Assembly (NCBI GenBank): GCA_030248135.1
Contig: JASANC010002522.1
Location: 1-64,000 of the forward strand
Length of the DNA: 64,000 bases
Direction of reading: 5' to 3'
DNA from: Theristus sp. LFF4_11
Lineage: Eukaryota; Nematoda; Chromadorea; Monhysterida; Xyalidae
In this document: one piece after another, positions 1 through 11,916 of the stretch
Layout of the letters: the number at the start of each line of letters is the position of its first letter
Numbering within the stretch: position 1 is the stretch's first letter
Position numbers and translations under genes: made by a program
The notes under the pieces: generated by a model
Databases searched by the model: none
Told to the model about the DNA's origin: nothing
What the model saw: only the letters and a program-made list of their open reading frames with translations

Positions 1-442
1 TGAGATGAAATTTTAAAGTATGAGCAGGAGCTAGAAAAGAGATATAAAATATTATACATACATGTACCTGACAATGAATCGGCAAAAAAATGAAAACCAG
101 TTTCGGTCCAACAATTCACAATCAAGAAAATGACATCGCCTAAGCATCACATGACATGAAACACATGACACATGACAGTATGAAGATTATTATGGCTGAT
201 TAAAACTGTTAATAAGTCCATTTACAGTCCATAAGTCCAAAAACATCCTTATAAGAATGCAATTACTACTGTAGTAGTACGTACTTGCGTAATGATCAGA
301 AGTCCGATGCAAAATTATGTATCCCCAGCATAAATTCTGATCTCATCGCTGTGGTCGAGCTCTAAGGAGAATAACTATAATTTCTCTGTTAAAATTAAAG
401 ACAAATAAAAATTTCAAAAAAACTGTTTCTCTGCTGTTTTGT
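1..442. other. non-coding flank, nothing recognised
   Basis: AT-rich sequence with no exon, RNA gene or repeat that I can recognise. It lies beyond the stop codon of the minus-strand gene that ends at 443, so it is presumably that gene's 3' flank. Confidence 0.4.
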
Positions 443-1874
443 TCATTTGTAGAAAAACGACGTGTCATTATCATAGCCGGCCATTTTGGCGCCGCACACG
501 AATGTGAACACGACGATCAAAATCACGGTCGTAACAGACATTATGACGAACATCGCCTCGAGTTTGTCGTTGTAGAGTGATATCGTGAACAGCACTTCGT
601 GGTCGGTGTAGTTGTTCAGCAACGTGTAGAGGTACTGGTAGTACTGCATCGGATCAACGCTTTTGTTCGTGTTCTCCGACAAATCGTACCACATCTCCTT
701 TACGGTCTCATTGGCGGCCTCTTCAGAGAACGGAATCGCTGAAATGAAAGGTCCGCACTCAATATGGGGTCGACTGAGAATTGCCACCTCTGTTGTTGAT
801 GTTTTATTTCAGCTATGAGCGTTTCTTTCGAACTTGTCACTTTGTTGAACACAAAAGTTACGCGACTGCAGCGTATCCCAGGCTCAACTATTCAATTACA
901 GTGAAAAATGAAGATCACTTTTATTCAACTACCTATTTTTACAATTCACTCAAATGTACTCAAACTCCCGGAAGACAGTGAAAAGCCGTGATTATCTGAA
1001 CACAGATCACGAATATAATCGCCCATCATCTACGTTTTATGCAACCGTGTTTATTAGTACCCTGAGGGATTTTCAACAAAAAAACTGACCAAGATACTGA
1101 CCGAAGTTCTTCGTGGCCAGTTTCAGTTGTGTGTGCGTGTGTCTCACAGTGCAATACATTCAAGTGTGTAGGCAATACCTGTTCTCCGTCTTGGCGACAT
1201 CGTCGGAAACGGACCGTTGTGCTCCAGAAATCTCGACACCATGCCAGTGCCGCGACGTCCCACTGAGCACCTGCTTTCAGCATACGGTTGCTGCGCTGTG
1301 ATGCACGTGTACAACTGGCAGGTGCGTAACAGTGAGTACCACGTTAGGGCGTTGCAGCCGCCTGGGTATAAGAAAACGACATTTGAGCTCAGTGTTTTGA
1401 ACAATCACAGGTTTAGCGGTGTATATTGGCTGCATTTGGGTTTTTCCGTCATGAGACCAAAGCGGCATTCATGAAGCAGTTTTTAGTGACGCGTAGCTGT
1501 GTGAAACCATAGTTACACGGTCATTTTAAAATACTGGTCCATGAATGCCGCTGAAGAGCACAGAATAATGAGTTCCAAAACATGTCCACCATAAAAAAAG
1601 TTCATGCGGGAATCCTTTCAAACTCTCCAAAAAAACAAAAAAGAGCTCTGCATCACCGACCGAAAGCCATGAACTTGCAGCAGAACTGTTCACAAGCGAG
1701 CAGCGACGTCACGTTCGGTATAGCCATCAACGCCTGTCCGTGGATCGGCGTGTTAGTGGACGTGATCTCGCGACACTGACCGTTCTCGCCGATGATCACC
1801 TCATCTACGCCACCATCATCTCCATCCGCATGATCACATGAGTACAACAGCATCAGCAACATGATGATCGACAT
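443..1874 (-). CDS. small secreted/type I membrane protein with PAN/MANEC-like cysteine pattern (tentative model)
   Basis: Exon 1 (1661-1874) starts MSIIMLLMLL, a good signal peptide, and carries a cysteine pattern (C, then ACEQFCC) like the first half of a MANEC or PAN/apple domain. It ends in phase 1. A candidate second exon (1179-1270) continues in frame with WDVAALAWC. The terminal exon (443-738) has an acidic N-glycosylated ectodomain (NET, NKS, NYT) and one membrane segment (FVIMSVTTVILIVVFTFVC), then a 15-residue tail ending SFFYK. Exon 1 joins the terminal exon directly in phase. Exon 1 plus the candidate exon 2 does not, so either exon 2 is wrong or one more exon is missing. Family not firmly recognised. 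The palindromic repeat at 1461-1552 lies in the intron. Confidence 0.4.
1461..1552. repeat. hairpin MITE, family H (copy 1 of 3)
   Basis: A 92-bp near-palindrome. The ends AGCGGCATTCATGAAGCAG and CTGGTCCATGAATGCCGCT are inverted repeats, and the interior (gtgacgcgtagct ... agttacacggtca) is also self-complementary. Related copies lie at 9074-9162 and 26896-26989. Confidence 0.75.
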
Positions 1875-3651
1875 TGTCGATGTCCTGTTGATCAGTAGTT
1901 GATGCGGCGTCAGCCAGCGGTGATGCGATGTTACATGATAAGGGTTCGCTTTTCGTCGCATAATGAAATTTTTATTAAATTATTAATAATTCAATTGTGT
2001 TGTCCGCAACAAAACGCCAAATGGAATGATATGTTCTCCGGTCGGCTGGAACAGTCACAGTCTGTGGCTCACGCTCACATCTTGCGTCATGTTGTTCGCT
2101 GCGGATTCAAGTCTCGACAAAGTTTTTCTAATCAAAAAGGACACGTTTTTTTCCATCAGAACACAGCGGACATGGATGCGATGTTTTCGAAGACCACCGT
2201 TGGGTCTGTAATGCGTCATCCTATAAGCTGAAATTCAGCCGTTATTTTTTGCCGTCAGCTATTAATACGACTGTGCGTGTGTGGGCTGGGTTGCTGTGGT
2301 CGTCGTGGGGTGTATAGCGGAGGTGCGTGCGGTGGCTTTGACACTTCTGCGATGAGTGCGCATGCGCTTGCAAAAAGGCACCCAGTCCAAACGGCAACAA
2401 CAAAAAATTGAATCCCTTGAAATCGGTTTGTAATTAAAGCGAAATTATCCCGCCAATAACTGTGAAGGACTATGCGTGTCATGTGTCGACGTGTAACATG
2501 GCGTGGAATGCAAAAAAACATGTGTTCTACACATCTAACGTGAGATATCGTAGGGAAATACGTCTTTTTTGAAAACCATTCAGAAATTAAAAAAAAACTA
2601 TTGAAAACAATTCACTTTTATTATGACTTGTTGAATTCGAATCTGTCCATGAGTATGCCTCAAAAATATGAACCATTGAGTGCAAGAATTGTTCCAATAT
2701 TTTACAAAAAAACAGTTTCAAAAATGACAACCTACCATCCACATTCATCTTTCCTACCGCAGTCAGAAAGCGCAACATCAAATTCCGTTCATGTGCCTTT
2801 TCGCAGTCGGGAACATACAGATTGTGTCGAAACGCGCTCTGCATGATGCAAGCGCCAGCTTGTCGTGTGCTTTTGCTGGTGCGTGTTTATCTGTAATGTT
2901 CGGCATACGCCATTACACGCACATTGAAACATACCGATGAATTTTTCGAAAACATTGAATGGAGCGAAATCAGCGCTTTTACGGCAAAAACGCACGCACA
3001 CACACTTCGGAGTGAGTGAGACCTGAAAGGGGCGTATAACAAGAGTGTGGCCATTTTGATTCAAAAATGACAGTTTCAGATATGACATTCGACAAAACAA
3101 AAAGTAAGCTAGCTCACTAACACACTGAAACGTGCGCGTATTCCGCATGTTGATTAACGAGATGATATTAGCGCCTGTACGGTTCAGGCTGTACCCGCGT
3201 TTGAAAACGCAAAAAAATGCAACTGATCATTTTCAGCTTGTGACAAGTGATACGTACATGGGTGCTTCTGTGTATCATTTTTTGAATGCACCAATACCTG
3301 GTACCTTTTGCAAAAAAGGCAGCTATGCAAACTAAGTCAAATTCGTTCGTTTTCGTCAAATATTTCATTGTCTCACTTTACATTACACGTGTTGTATGCA
3401 GCTAAAAGATGGAAAATGCATTTGAATATGCGAACCACAAAGAAAATCACCGATTCACTCACAAGAAACCGGTTGAACTGCCACAAAAATCTACAAGCAA
3501 CAACTCCAAGCTGCCTCATCTGTCTTTCGCAAATCACAAAACCACATCATTAGCCAAACATGTCAAGAAGCGCAAAAATGATCAAACAAAACAACAAATG
3601 AAGAAAACAAAAACACAACAGACAATGTAACCACGTGTCACTGAATAAGAA
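1875..3651. other. intergenic, nothing recognised
   Basis: This is the spacer between the minus-strand gene starting at 1874 and the PPP4R2 stop at 3652. Several short open frames exist, but none has exon-like borders, a family motif or a signal peptide that I would defend. Confidence 0.4.
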
Positions 3652-6600
3652 TCAGTCAGTTTTCGTCTTTTTACAAGGCGGTGGATCATCAATGGGCGGA
3701 TCATTCGGTTTTGGGTCTTCAGGTGGAGGCGGAGCCAGTGAGACCGATGCTGATTGGCTGGACGGCACCATAATGCTGCTCGCCGATTGGTCGCTCGCGT
3801 CGCCGCCGCCAGAGGTCGCCGCTATCGGGTCTTCCGGTGGCTGCACTGTCGATGTTTCAGTTTTGACCGTCGAAGCTTCATTCTTTTCAATTTGGGTCGG
3901 TTGACTTTCTGGTTTTGGTTCAAGTTTTTCTTCTGGGCTGGATTCAGTTTTTGTCGAACTGCCCTCGCTGGATGGCTCGGCTGAACTGCTCGTTGGTGTG
4001 TTTGCCGAGGTTTCTTTGACCTGTAATTTTTTTCAAAAAATGTGACCCTTTTAATTTCTGATTTTATTTTATTTCAAAAATAAACGATATTTCTGATGCA
4101 GAACGATAGCTGGTATTCGAGACAACGAGATGACCAATTGGACGTTCCATTCATACTAATAAGGATTTGTTTATGAAACCATACATGTTGGTAAATCCCT
4201 TCCATGACAACCACCATTCAGTTCTCTGCTGTTTGACCAAATCGACCTGGTTTATCCCAAAATCAATCGATAACTAAGCCGAATATAATAACATTGACTG
4301 AATAAAACTCGGTCTCGTTCTCTGATTAACACGCCACACACACAGGCGGTTTTGCGCGTTCAGTATTCTATCTTTATTATAATGCTAATATTATTTCTGC
4401 TATTATTAGCATGTCTCGCTATTATCTGGTGGTTCGTCTATCGGAACGTTTAACCCTTTCTGATTGAAAAAAAGGAACAACATTCTAAAACAATTTGATC
4501 TGAGAAATTGTTGCATTGATACGACCATCGAAAACAGAATATCAAAATTCAAAGTTGAAGACCTGTCACGTGTCAAGCTAATGATAAGCTGAAAATATTG
4601 TCAGCTAAAAACAAAAAAATGACCTCCGAGGAGACGACGAAGACTACTAAAAACAGAACTGAACCGAGTCTCCTAACGAGCGCATTGTATCGCTGCGCCG
4701 ACCTAAAACGCCCGCGACTACTGCATCGCATCACGTTCTTTCTTGCGTTAATTCTGTTCTTCTACTGGTACATCGGATCGATCGACTTGAAATTTCTCGC
4801 CGAATACAGTCATAAATAGAGAAGAGCATTTTTACATGAGATAGTTGACAACGAACTACGAACAGAACAAAAAATGTGTATTTCAACGACAAGCATTTCT
4901 CGATTCAACTGCGACACAAATTCTTTGCTGATATCATTGTTAGTCTTTGGCGTTTTTACGTCCTCTGTTCACGCACAACATTCGGACGCAAAGAAAACCT
5001 GTCCACCAATGCCGAACTGTACGCTGAAGGCGCAAGCGATTCTGTTCAAAGCGGACTCAAACTTCACCGTTGCGCCTCACGTTGTCGGCGACGTGTCGTT
5101 CAGTGTGAGTGGGGTTATTAATTAAATTTTTGTGAAAGTTAAATGTTAGAGGGCTAACAAAGAAGAACCAAGGAAACTCTGTTTGCTGTCCAGGAAACCT
5201 ACGGCTCCAACGGACTGGTGGTTGTGAACGGACGAATCAGAGGACTACCGAAAGATGGCAACTACGGAATTCATGTTCACGAATTCGGTGTGCTCAGTAA
5301 ATGCAACAAGCAACGAGCGCACTTCAACCCAACGGGCAGCGTTCACGGCGCACCGATGGTTGGCTGAGCACCAAAAAACAATCGTTTCTTTAAGACCTGC
5401 GACTCAATGCGGTTGTGGACGTGAAAGGAAACTGGGTTTCAATCTGTATGTGGTAATTCAGAATAGCCTAAGTGACGCGGCCTTATTTAGGGGACTCGGC
5501 ACAGCAACGGACTGCTTTCTATACCAGTCCCTTCAACGCCCTTAAATTGGTTCCTAAGCGAATTTTTTCCAGAAATTGAGAAAACATTCCCAGGCAAGCA
5601 ATCGACACGTGGGCGACTTGGGCAACATCAAAGTCGGCGCACATGGTAGTGCGGACTTTCAAATCAAGGATCGCGTCATAAAGCTACACGGCGCTCATTC
5701 AATCATTGGGCGCATTGTACGTTTATAAACAAACATTGTAAAAAATGCTTGGCATTCCAATGCGTTGATTGGCTGTATTGGTGTCACACTGAGACGGAAA
5801 GAATATCATCAGTAAAGTTACTTTACTATCGGTTTCATCACTGCGTTTTTACAAACAACGCCCAGATTGCAATTCACGTGAAGAGCGACGATCAACAAGC
5901 GACGTGGAATGACGAGAGCAACGTCGACGGTCAATCGGGCGGCGTGTACGCTTGCGGGCTCATTGGAATCGCCACCAAGAACTTCAGTCCGACCAGTGCG
6001 ACCATTTCCAGTCACGTCACAAATCACGTCCTTGTGTTTGTGATGGCTTTCATGTCGGTTTTATCGGTCACTCGGTGAGTGGTGGTATGTTCGTTATGAA
6101 TTGTGGTTTGGGTCTCTTTTCTGCTTCGGGCACATCAAATCAGCCGTTTTATTTTTGATTTTCTTTTCTATTTATCGATTTTTGAGACTCAGATCGTCGT
6201 TTCGCTTTCATATCAAATGTGTGTGTTTTCTCGCTATCTAATCAGAGAACTTTAACTGTGCCTTTTGTATCTGATTTGTAACCTCACATAAATTTGTGAT
6301 ATTTGTCCACGTTGTGTGACTGTCGGTTTCGCAGTGCTGTTTTTCTTCGTGATATAAAAACGATCTTTTCGTGCTTGACAGCCCTTTTACCCTGACCCTT
6401 CTATGATGAAACACACTGTTGATGACAGCTGGTTCGTGTCTAAAAACACGGTTATTCAAATCAAATACCACAAATCAAAGAAACAAAACACATACCTCGA
6501 CGTCTCCCGACCCTGATTCGTCCATTTTATCGTCCTCCTCTTGCGCCCCAGTCTCGGTTTTCGCCGTTTTCTCAGTGTCCGCCTTCGATTCGATCGATCC

Positions 6601-9600
6601 TTCTTTCGTCTCCGACGACTTCGCGGCGTCACCTTCGTTTTCGTTCGACAACTCTGCCAATGCCGCCAATATATTCTTGTGCAGTGGTGAGCCGACATAA
6701 TCGCCGTCTTGTGTCGCACTGCTTTTGAGCTTCAGTTTTGCTGGTTTGCTTCTATCGGTGTTGTTGCCGTTGGCATTCTGAAAACTGACGAGTCCTTGTC
6801 TCGAAGATCGTGCACTCTGTTATAACAAACACAGTGTAGTGTTGCAGAGTCAGAAACAAACAGACGTAACATGGTACATGGCGCCTGTGTGTGTGTTCGT
6901 TTGCGACTAAGCCACTTACTGTGTTTATAGCGGAGTGTTAGTAGCTCCAGATAAATAGGCGTTATCATTGTGCTTGCTGGAGAAAGGCCAACGCAAGCAA
7001 CGAAAATGCAGATACGAAAACCGAAGTCTTTTTGTCGCAAAACACGAATAACGAACACGAAAACGAGTCCAGATTCAAACGGGACACTCGTGGTTTGCGG
7101 TTTTTTTTCAACGATCGAAAACTTGAAAAATATCAAAGAGATCCTTGTGCGCGACTAGACAACAACGTCCAAGACCAGAATCTACATCCATCGCAGTGAT
7201 CACGCAGAATTTCAAACAAACCGCGCTCGTTTCGTCCGGTTCCGGGCTGAAACGCGCGTCACCATCACGCGATGGCGCGTCATTCAAATTCTGCGCATCC
7301 TTTGTTCGACTATTCGCTGATTGGCCGTCTGCCGTTCCGTTCACTGCACTCTGATTGGTCGACACTGGTGTGCTGTTCGAATCAGCCGAGTCCATTTTCT
7401 CGCACTCCTCCTCTGCTTTCTGTTCGTCGTCGCTCCAACGTTCGTCGTCTTCGCTCTGAAGATAAAAAATCCGTGAAAAAATCTGGAAAAAAATGAAATG
7501 TGTTGCTGATTTTTGGGCTTCCTGGTCCTGATTTGATTTGAAAATGGGCGTTTCCTGGTGGAGCAGTACACGTTCATCCGCTGGTTGCTGATTGGCTGAA
7601 TTTCACGGGTCGGTCAGACTTGAGCAGCCAATCAGCGCGCTTGATCATCGTGTTAGCATCAAATTTGAAAAAGGTGCGCTGCAATGCGCAAATCGATTCA
7701 TCGTAGCATGAAAACCAAGCACAGTAACCAGAGCGTGCCTATGTCTGAATGAAACAAGGCACGGCTTACTGCGTCGTTCTTATGCGAATCCCGTTTTGAG
7801 TCGTTTTGTTTTAATGAATATGAACCACCTTCCCTTCAATCAGCAGCGTGTGGAGCGACCAATCAGCGCATCTCTCAACTCAATATGCATTGCCAATCAA
7901 TAAGCAGAGAGGTGCACATGAGACCATCGCTCTTGTTTCGTCTCATGTAGACCAGCAGGCCGGAATGCCACTACAATTCGATTGATTCGCTCTCGGAATC
8001 ACAAACAACCACGACTGACCAGAAACGTGCGCAATGCGCTACGCGACGCCGCCGCCTGCTCCGACTCCGTCTCACTGGTGATCCGTGCACCGTTCGGCCG
8101 CACGTACGTCACCACGTTGATCGTTTTGTCGAGCGCTCGCAAATATTTGTCCGCGCGCTTGTAGTGCCGCAGCGGCTGGCAGAGCAGCTCGCAGATGCTG
8201 TGAAAATCAGGACGCTGTTTTATTCATTCATTGATTTTATTCCGCAAAAAGCGGGAAACTCCGATAAAACTGTATGAGTAGTACGGAGACACTTTTGTTT
8301 TCCGTCAGTTTTGCGACGGTAGGAGAGTCGCGGTCGGAGAATATAGTCTTTTCTTTGCGTGCGGACACACTGGAACCATAAATTATAGGGAATCAGCTGA
8401 TTGGTTGGTGGTCACGCGATGCATGCTTTCTGTGCAAACCAAACTCCGCCCCGCACAGAAAGCATGCACGCACGTGATCACCGACCAATCAGCTGATTGC
8501 CTATCATTAAGAGTTTGACTGTACATTTCAACACTGCTCTGAGAGACAATTCGACTGCCGATTGAGCGCTGTTTGCGCGCGTTTTCTTTCTACAGGCAAA
8601 CGTACGATTGGCAAATCTAACCGGAATACTCGGGATAATTGCGCACGGGACTGAAAAGAAAACCAAAATCACCACACGACCGAATTATTCGGTTTGTTCT
8701 CCGCACCACAGCACACCTTTGTAACACAGTAGGTCTGAAAATTACAAAAAAAACAGCAAGAAACGACGAACCGCTGAAACGTGAACGGAATGCCGTGGTG
8801 CTGATTGGCGGTGTCGAGGATCTGCCGCATCAACAGTCTCCCATCGGCGTACGAGCAGTGAGTCTGCGGTAGACAGGCGTTGGTCACCTTCGACAGGCCC
8901 AACATCGCGTTGCCTCGTGCCAAGCCGGACGGTTTACGACTGACGCCAACGTCGACTTTGATGTCCATCGCACTTTGGAACGCTTCGACCGCTTTTTGAA
9001 CCGCCGGATCCCTGGATGTGTATTATCAGTTCGACAATGTTTACAGTGACATTGTGCTGTGTCGTGTGTGTGAAGGGGCATACATGAAACACTATTTAGT
9101 GACCGCGTAGCTATGTTACAACACAGTTACGCGTCACCAACTACTGCTTCATGAATGCCGTTTGACAGAGTGCACAGCGCACAAGCAAGCGAACGAACAC
9201 ACCGCGGCACATACAGATACAACAATCGATACAGCTCTTCAAATGAACGCACAGCACACTTTGTTGTTATAATAACACAGGAATGTCGCGCACAATCACA
9301 ACGAAACACGCACGCACACACGCGATGTCACAGCAGCACGCGCGTGTGATCGTATGTGTGCTTGTCTGTGATTTGTGACATTGCTGTGTTATAACAGCGT
9401 GCACTGACGTCCAGTTCCGACTACGACTAGGACCAGCACGGTGTGGCCAGTGTGTTTGTCTGACACTAGACGTGAAAAAAAAAACATTTCACTCGCGCGT
9501 TACTTCACCAGTTGACTGAAGTGACTTCACCAACGTCACTTTGAACTCCCGTGCATAGCATGAAACTGCGTTGAGCAGCGGTGTCCGCACAAAATGTTGT

Positions 9601-11333
9601 TCTTGAAAAACGTTGCTGCCAAAAAAACCAATTAATCATCAAACGTTGTGTCGCGATCACGAGCACCACCAGGAAAAGACGACCACGCAGAATCGCCGGA
9701 GACACCGTTCCAGGTTCGTTCGTCCGACCAGCTTTGCGGCGCGTACTTTTCCATCATCGTGTTCATGACAGCCTGAATTACAATGAATTGGTGGAGAGAG
9801 CAACGTGTATACAGTCTAACTCTACAACATATCCACCTAGCTGATTGGTTGGTGTGATCACCGTGATGCATGCATTGCTGTGCAGGCATTGCTGCGGCGA
9901 GGTTGGAGTTTGGTTTGCACAGAATCGCATGCATTACGATTATCAACCAATCAGCTGGTTGGATATCTTATAGAGTTAGACTGTACAGACAATCTTAGTC
10001 AGAGTTACAATTGAGACTTGCGCAGAGTTGAAGAAACAGAAAAAGCAACACAAAAAATGTAAACGAATCGGAAACTAAAATGATACCTCCAGCTTGTACA
10101 GAAACGGCCGCTTGATCATGGTCCAATCGAACAGCGTCTGTCCGTGTTTAGCGACGTGCCAAAAGAACTCATCAATCGCAGGATCACTAGACGGCGCCAG
10201 GGAGCCTTCCAACGGCCCCACTGGCGGCGTTTCCACCGGTCGATTTTGTTGCTGGTCTTGCGTTGTCGTTGGTGCGGAATCTGACCAACAAATGTTATCC
10301 GTATTTTTCGTCTGTCTGTAGCGCAGGTGTAGGACGTCTGTACACCGTTCTGTAGGTGGAAAGTTCGAACCTCGCTGTGGACATGGCACACATGTCGAAG
10401 AAACTAAAAGTGACCAACTGAAAATCTAATGGCCTGCACCCTCCTGATAAGAGGGCATATTGGGATCGGGGAAGTATTGCCCGTTTCCGCCAGAGTTTGG
10501 TACCTAGGGGTTTTCGGAACCGGTGCGATAAAAAAAGATAAAAAGGAAAAAAGAAAAAAAAACTAAAAAACGGGACAACAAAAATGACATGGCGTAGTGC
10601 GCGTGAACACGACGAAATAATGCTTATTTGCCAATTTCTTCGCCGACCAACCAGACGAAACAATCTGCAAATTGGCGAGCGGCTTCGACGCGCCCCCGGC
10701 CGACGGCGCTGCAGCATCCGCCGGATCGGCCGTTTGATTTGGCGCCAAATTTGAGCTGCACTTCTTGTCTGATGCCGGAGACGGCGACGAGGGCAGCGGC
10801 GGCAACGAAAACGGCGGGTTTTCGTCGTTGAATTTGCTCAGCGCACGACGATAGGCCGCTCTGAGATCAGATGAGAAAAAAAACAGAAATTTTTCTTGAT
10901 AACCTTGAAGATCCGGTTTGTGTATCAATCACTTTTGTTGACCACCACAATTACACCCCATTCTGACTTAGGTCAGCAGACGCATTCGGTGAATAAGCGT
11001 TTAGCTAGCACTGCGTTTATCGTCAGCAATCGAGACAAAGTACATTAAAAAGACTCATAAAAAATGTTCACATGAATAATGTGCAACACAACGTTTGTTC
11101 GCGGTGGATCATGACTGGAACTTGTTTTCTTTCATTTTCATTAACTAAGCTTAGTTCTCAAGCTTTCATGACTCAAGTGGTTCACGAGGGGCACATCACT
11201 GATGAGGACACCCCTCTTCTACTTATTGATGTTGGCCGGGCCGAAATGCAGAGAACCACCATACAAATTGATTGAATTGCGAATCTCACCTCAGTGAGCG
11301 ACGCCGTGACAGGGACGCCTCGGTTGCCACCAT
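3652..11333 (-). CDS. PPP4R2: protein phosphatase 4 regulatory subunit 2 (PPP4R2)
   Basis: Regulatory subunit of the nuclear/centrosomal PP4 Ser/Thr phosphatase. Coding exons, 5' to 3': 11290-11333, 10652-10860, 10087-10280, 9684-9772, 8772-9011, 8020-8197, 7222-7455, 6496-6816, 3652-4020. All junctions keep phase, giving about 625 aa; the donor at 9684 is weak. The family core is clear: FFWHVAKHGQTLFDW and KLE-AVM (residues about 125-152), then GIPFTFQR-ICELL and the DKYLRALDKTINVVTYVR strand (about 250-285). From about residue 318 the tail is acidic, Ser/Pro-rich and low in complexity, ending in a basic CKKTKTD. Human PPP4R2 is 417 aa; the excess lies in an insert near the N-terminus (about residues 25-110) and in the long tail. 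The start was chosen because ATGGTGGCA lies in good context and its short exon ends at a strong CTGAG|gtgaga donor in the right phase. The last intron (4021-6495) contains the SOD gene on the other strand. Confidence 0.88.
4382..4453 (+). CDS. possible 23-aa single-pass membrane micropeptide
   Basis: A short ORF, MLILFLLLLACLAIIWWFVY plus RNV, is almost entirely one membrane helix with a C-terminal positive charge, like known micropeptides of the sarcolamban/sarcolipin size class. It lies in the last PPP4R2 intron on the SOD strand, 421 bp upstream of the SOD start. I see no further support. An AT-rich stretch can give hydrophobic ORFs by chance. Confidence 0.2.
   Translation: MLILFLLLLACLAIIWWFVYRNV
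4598..4819 (+). CDS. possible small single-pass membrane protein upstream of SOD
   Basis: ORF of 73 aa (66 aa from the second ATG at 4619, which has better context). It has a Thr/Lys-rich N-terminus, a basic patch (KRPRLLHR) and one strongly hydrophobic segment (ITFFLALILFFYWYIGSI). The stop is 54 bp before the SOD start on the same strand. It could be a separate small gene, the first cistron of a two-gene transcript, or an ORF in the SOD 5' leader. No family recognised. Confidence 0.35.
   Translation: MSAKNKKMTSEETTKTTKNRTEPSLLTSALYRCADLKRPRLLHRITFFLALILFFYWYIGSIDLKFLAEYSHK
4874..6078 (+). CDS. extracellular Cu/Zn superoxide dismutase with hydrophobic C-terminus
   Basis: Converts superoxide to hydrogen peroxide and oxygen outside the cell. 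Exons 4874-5104, 5194-5358, 5594-5716, 5866-6078, all phase 0; 243 aa. A signal peptide (about residues 1-35) is followed by a full SOD fold whose spacing matches human SOD1 across every junction. Metal ligands are all present: H104, H106, H120, H128, H137, D140, H177. The disulfide pair is C114-C203. V200 occupies the position of the active-site arginine (Arg143 of human SOD1), which is unusual. The protein ends in a Ser/Thr-rich spacer and a hydrophobic stretch (VLVFVMAFMSVLSV), suggesting a membrane or GPI anchor. The stop overlaps a donor-like CG|gtgagt, so an alternative C-terminus is possible. C. elegans sod-4 is known to make secreted and membrane forms. The exon 2 donor (ATG|gttggc) is weak but fits exactly. 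The gene lies inside a PPP4R2 intron. Confidence 0.9.
5398..5503 (+). repeat. dispersed repeat, family R7 (copy 1)
   Basis: This SOD-intron sequence (tgcgactcaatgcggttg ... cttatttaggggactcgg) recurs at about 31006-31200 and, inverted, at about 57955-58175. All three copies lie in introns. Confidence 0.55.
8218..8292 (+). repeat. dispersed repeat, family R5 (copy 1 of 3)
   Basis: About 75 bp containing gggaaactccgataaaactg. Copies at 18976-19060 and 32424-32500 share the same order of blocks (tattcattcatt, ttttatttcgcaaaaagc, then cggag). It lies just upstream of an exon in a PPP4R2 intron. Confidence 0.6.
8369..8523. repeat. TA-flanked MITE, family M1
   Basis: Inverted repeat whose arms contain AATCAGCTGATTGG and CCAATCAGCTGATT and whose right end is gagtttgactgta. 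The interior holds gcatgctttctgtgc paired with gcacagaaagcatgc. Same family as 53932-54084 and others. Confidence 0.7.
9074..9162. repeat. hairpin MITE, family H (copy 2)
   Basis: Near-palindrome from ggggcatacatgaaacac to ctgcttcatgaatgccg, with the conserved gtgaccgcgtagct / agttacgcgtca interior. Lies in a PPP4R2 intron. Confidence 0.7.
9810..9985. repeat. TA-flanked MITE, family M1
   Basis: Terminal inverted repeats tacagtctaactctacaa and tatagagttagactgta, each with a terminal TA, enclose arms with the CTGATTGG / CCAATCAGC core. It fills most of the PPP4R2 intron 9773-10086. Confidence 0.75.
11167..11277 (+). repeat. dispersed repeat, family R8 (copy 1 of 2)
   Basis: Shares about 100 bp with 41997-42100, including the hairpin-forming block gaggggcacatcactga and the downstream ggccgaaatgcagagaacca. 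Only two copies seen. It lies near the PPP4R2 5' end. Confidence 0.6.
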
Positions 11334-11916
11334 GATGATTTTGTGGGACTGAATTAGTCACCTGGAGTCACAAAATTGACAAAATAATATTTGGGTTGGC
11401 TTGTGGCCACGCATTGTATGCATAAAGACGATGTTTAATGTCAGTTTTTCCTTCTGCATTCATCAGTAGTTCGTTAATCATGACAAAACAGGATTGGGTA
11501 AATAAAACGGAACGGATTTCTTCATCCGGCGGTTGCACTCAACCAACAATCAACATTGGAAAAAAACTTTCTCGACCATTGATATGCTGCATTTTTTATT
11601 CTGAAAACTGAAAACGTAAAAATCATAGGCGTAAAAACATAAAAGCACCATTTATTGAAAATGATTTTTCAATCACAACATAACGTTTTGAAACTGAAAC
11701 AAAGAAAATCAACCAATGAAACAAGAAAAAGGTTGAAAAGCTTCCAAAAAACTATACACTAAAGCAGAGCAGACTAATCTGCACCAAAATTATAACATGA
11801 AAATTGACAAAAAATCACTGATTTGGCGCAAAATTTATGTGTTTGAGGTGGAACTATTGACATGTGATCACAGATTGATACGACGACTTGATATTTGTCA
11901 GAAAAGCGTGTTTTCC

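Noticed and set aside
11167..11277. Hammerhead ribozyme suggested by CTGATGAG and CCGAAA
   Set aside because: The sequence between the two core motifs does not form stem II, and the second copy has CTGACGAG. The strong stem gagggg/cccctc crosses the core instead.
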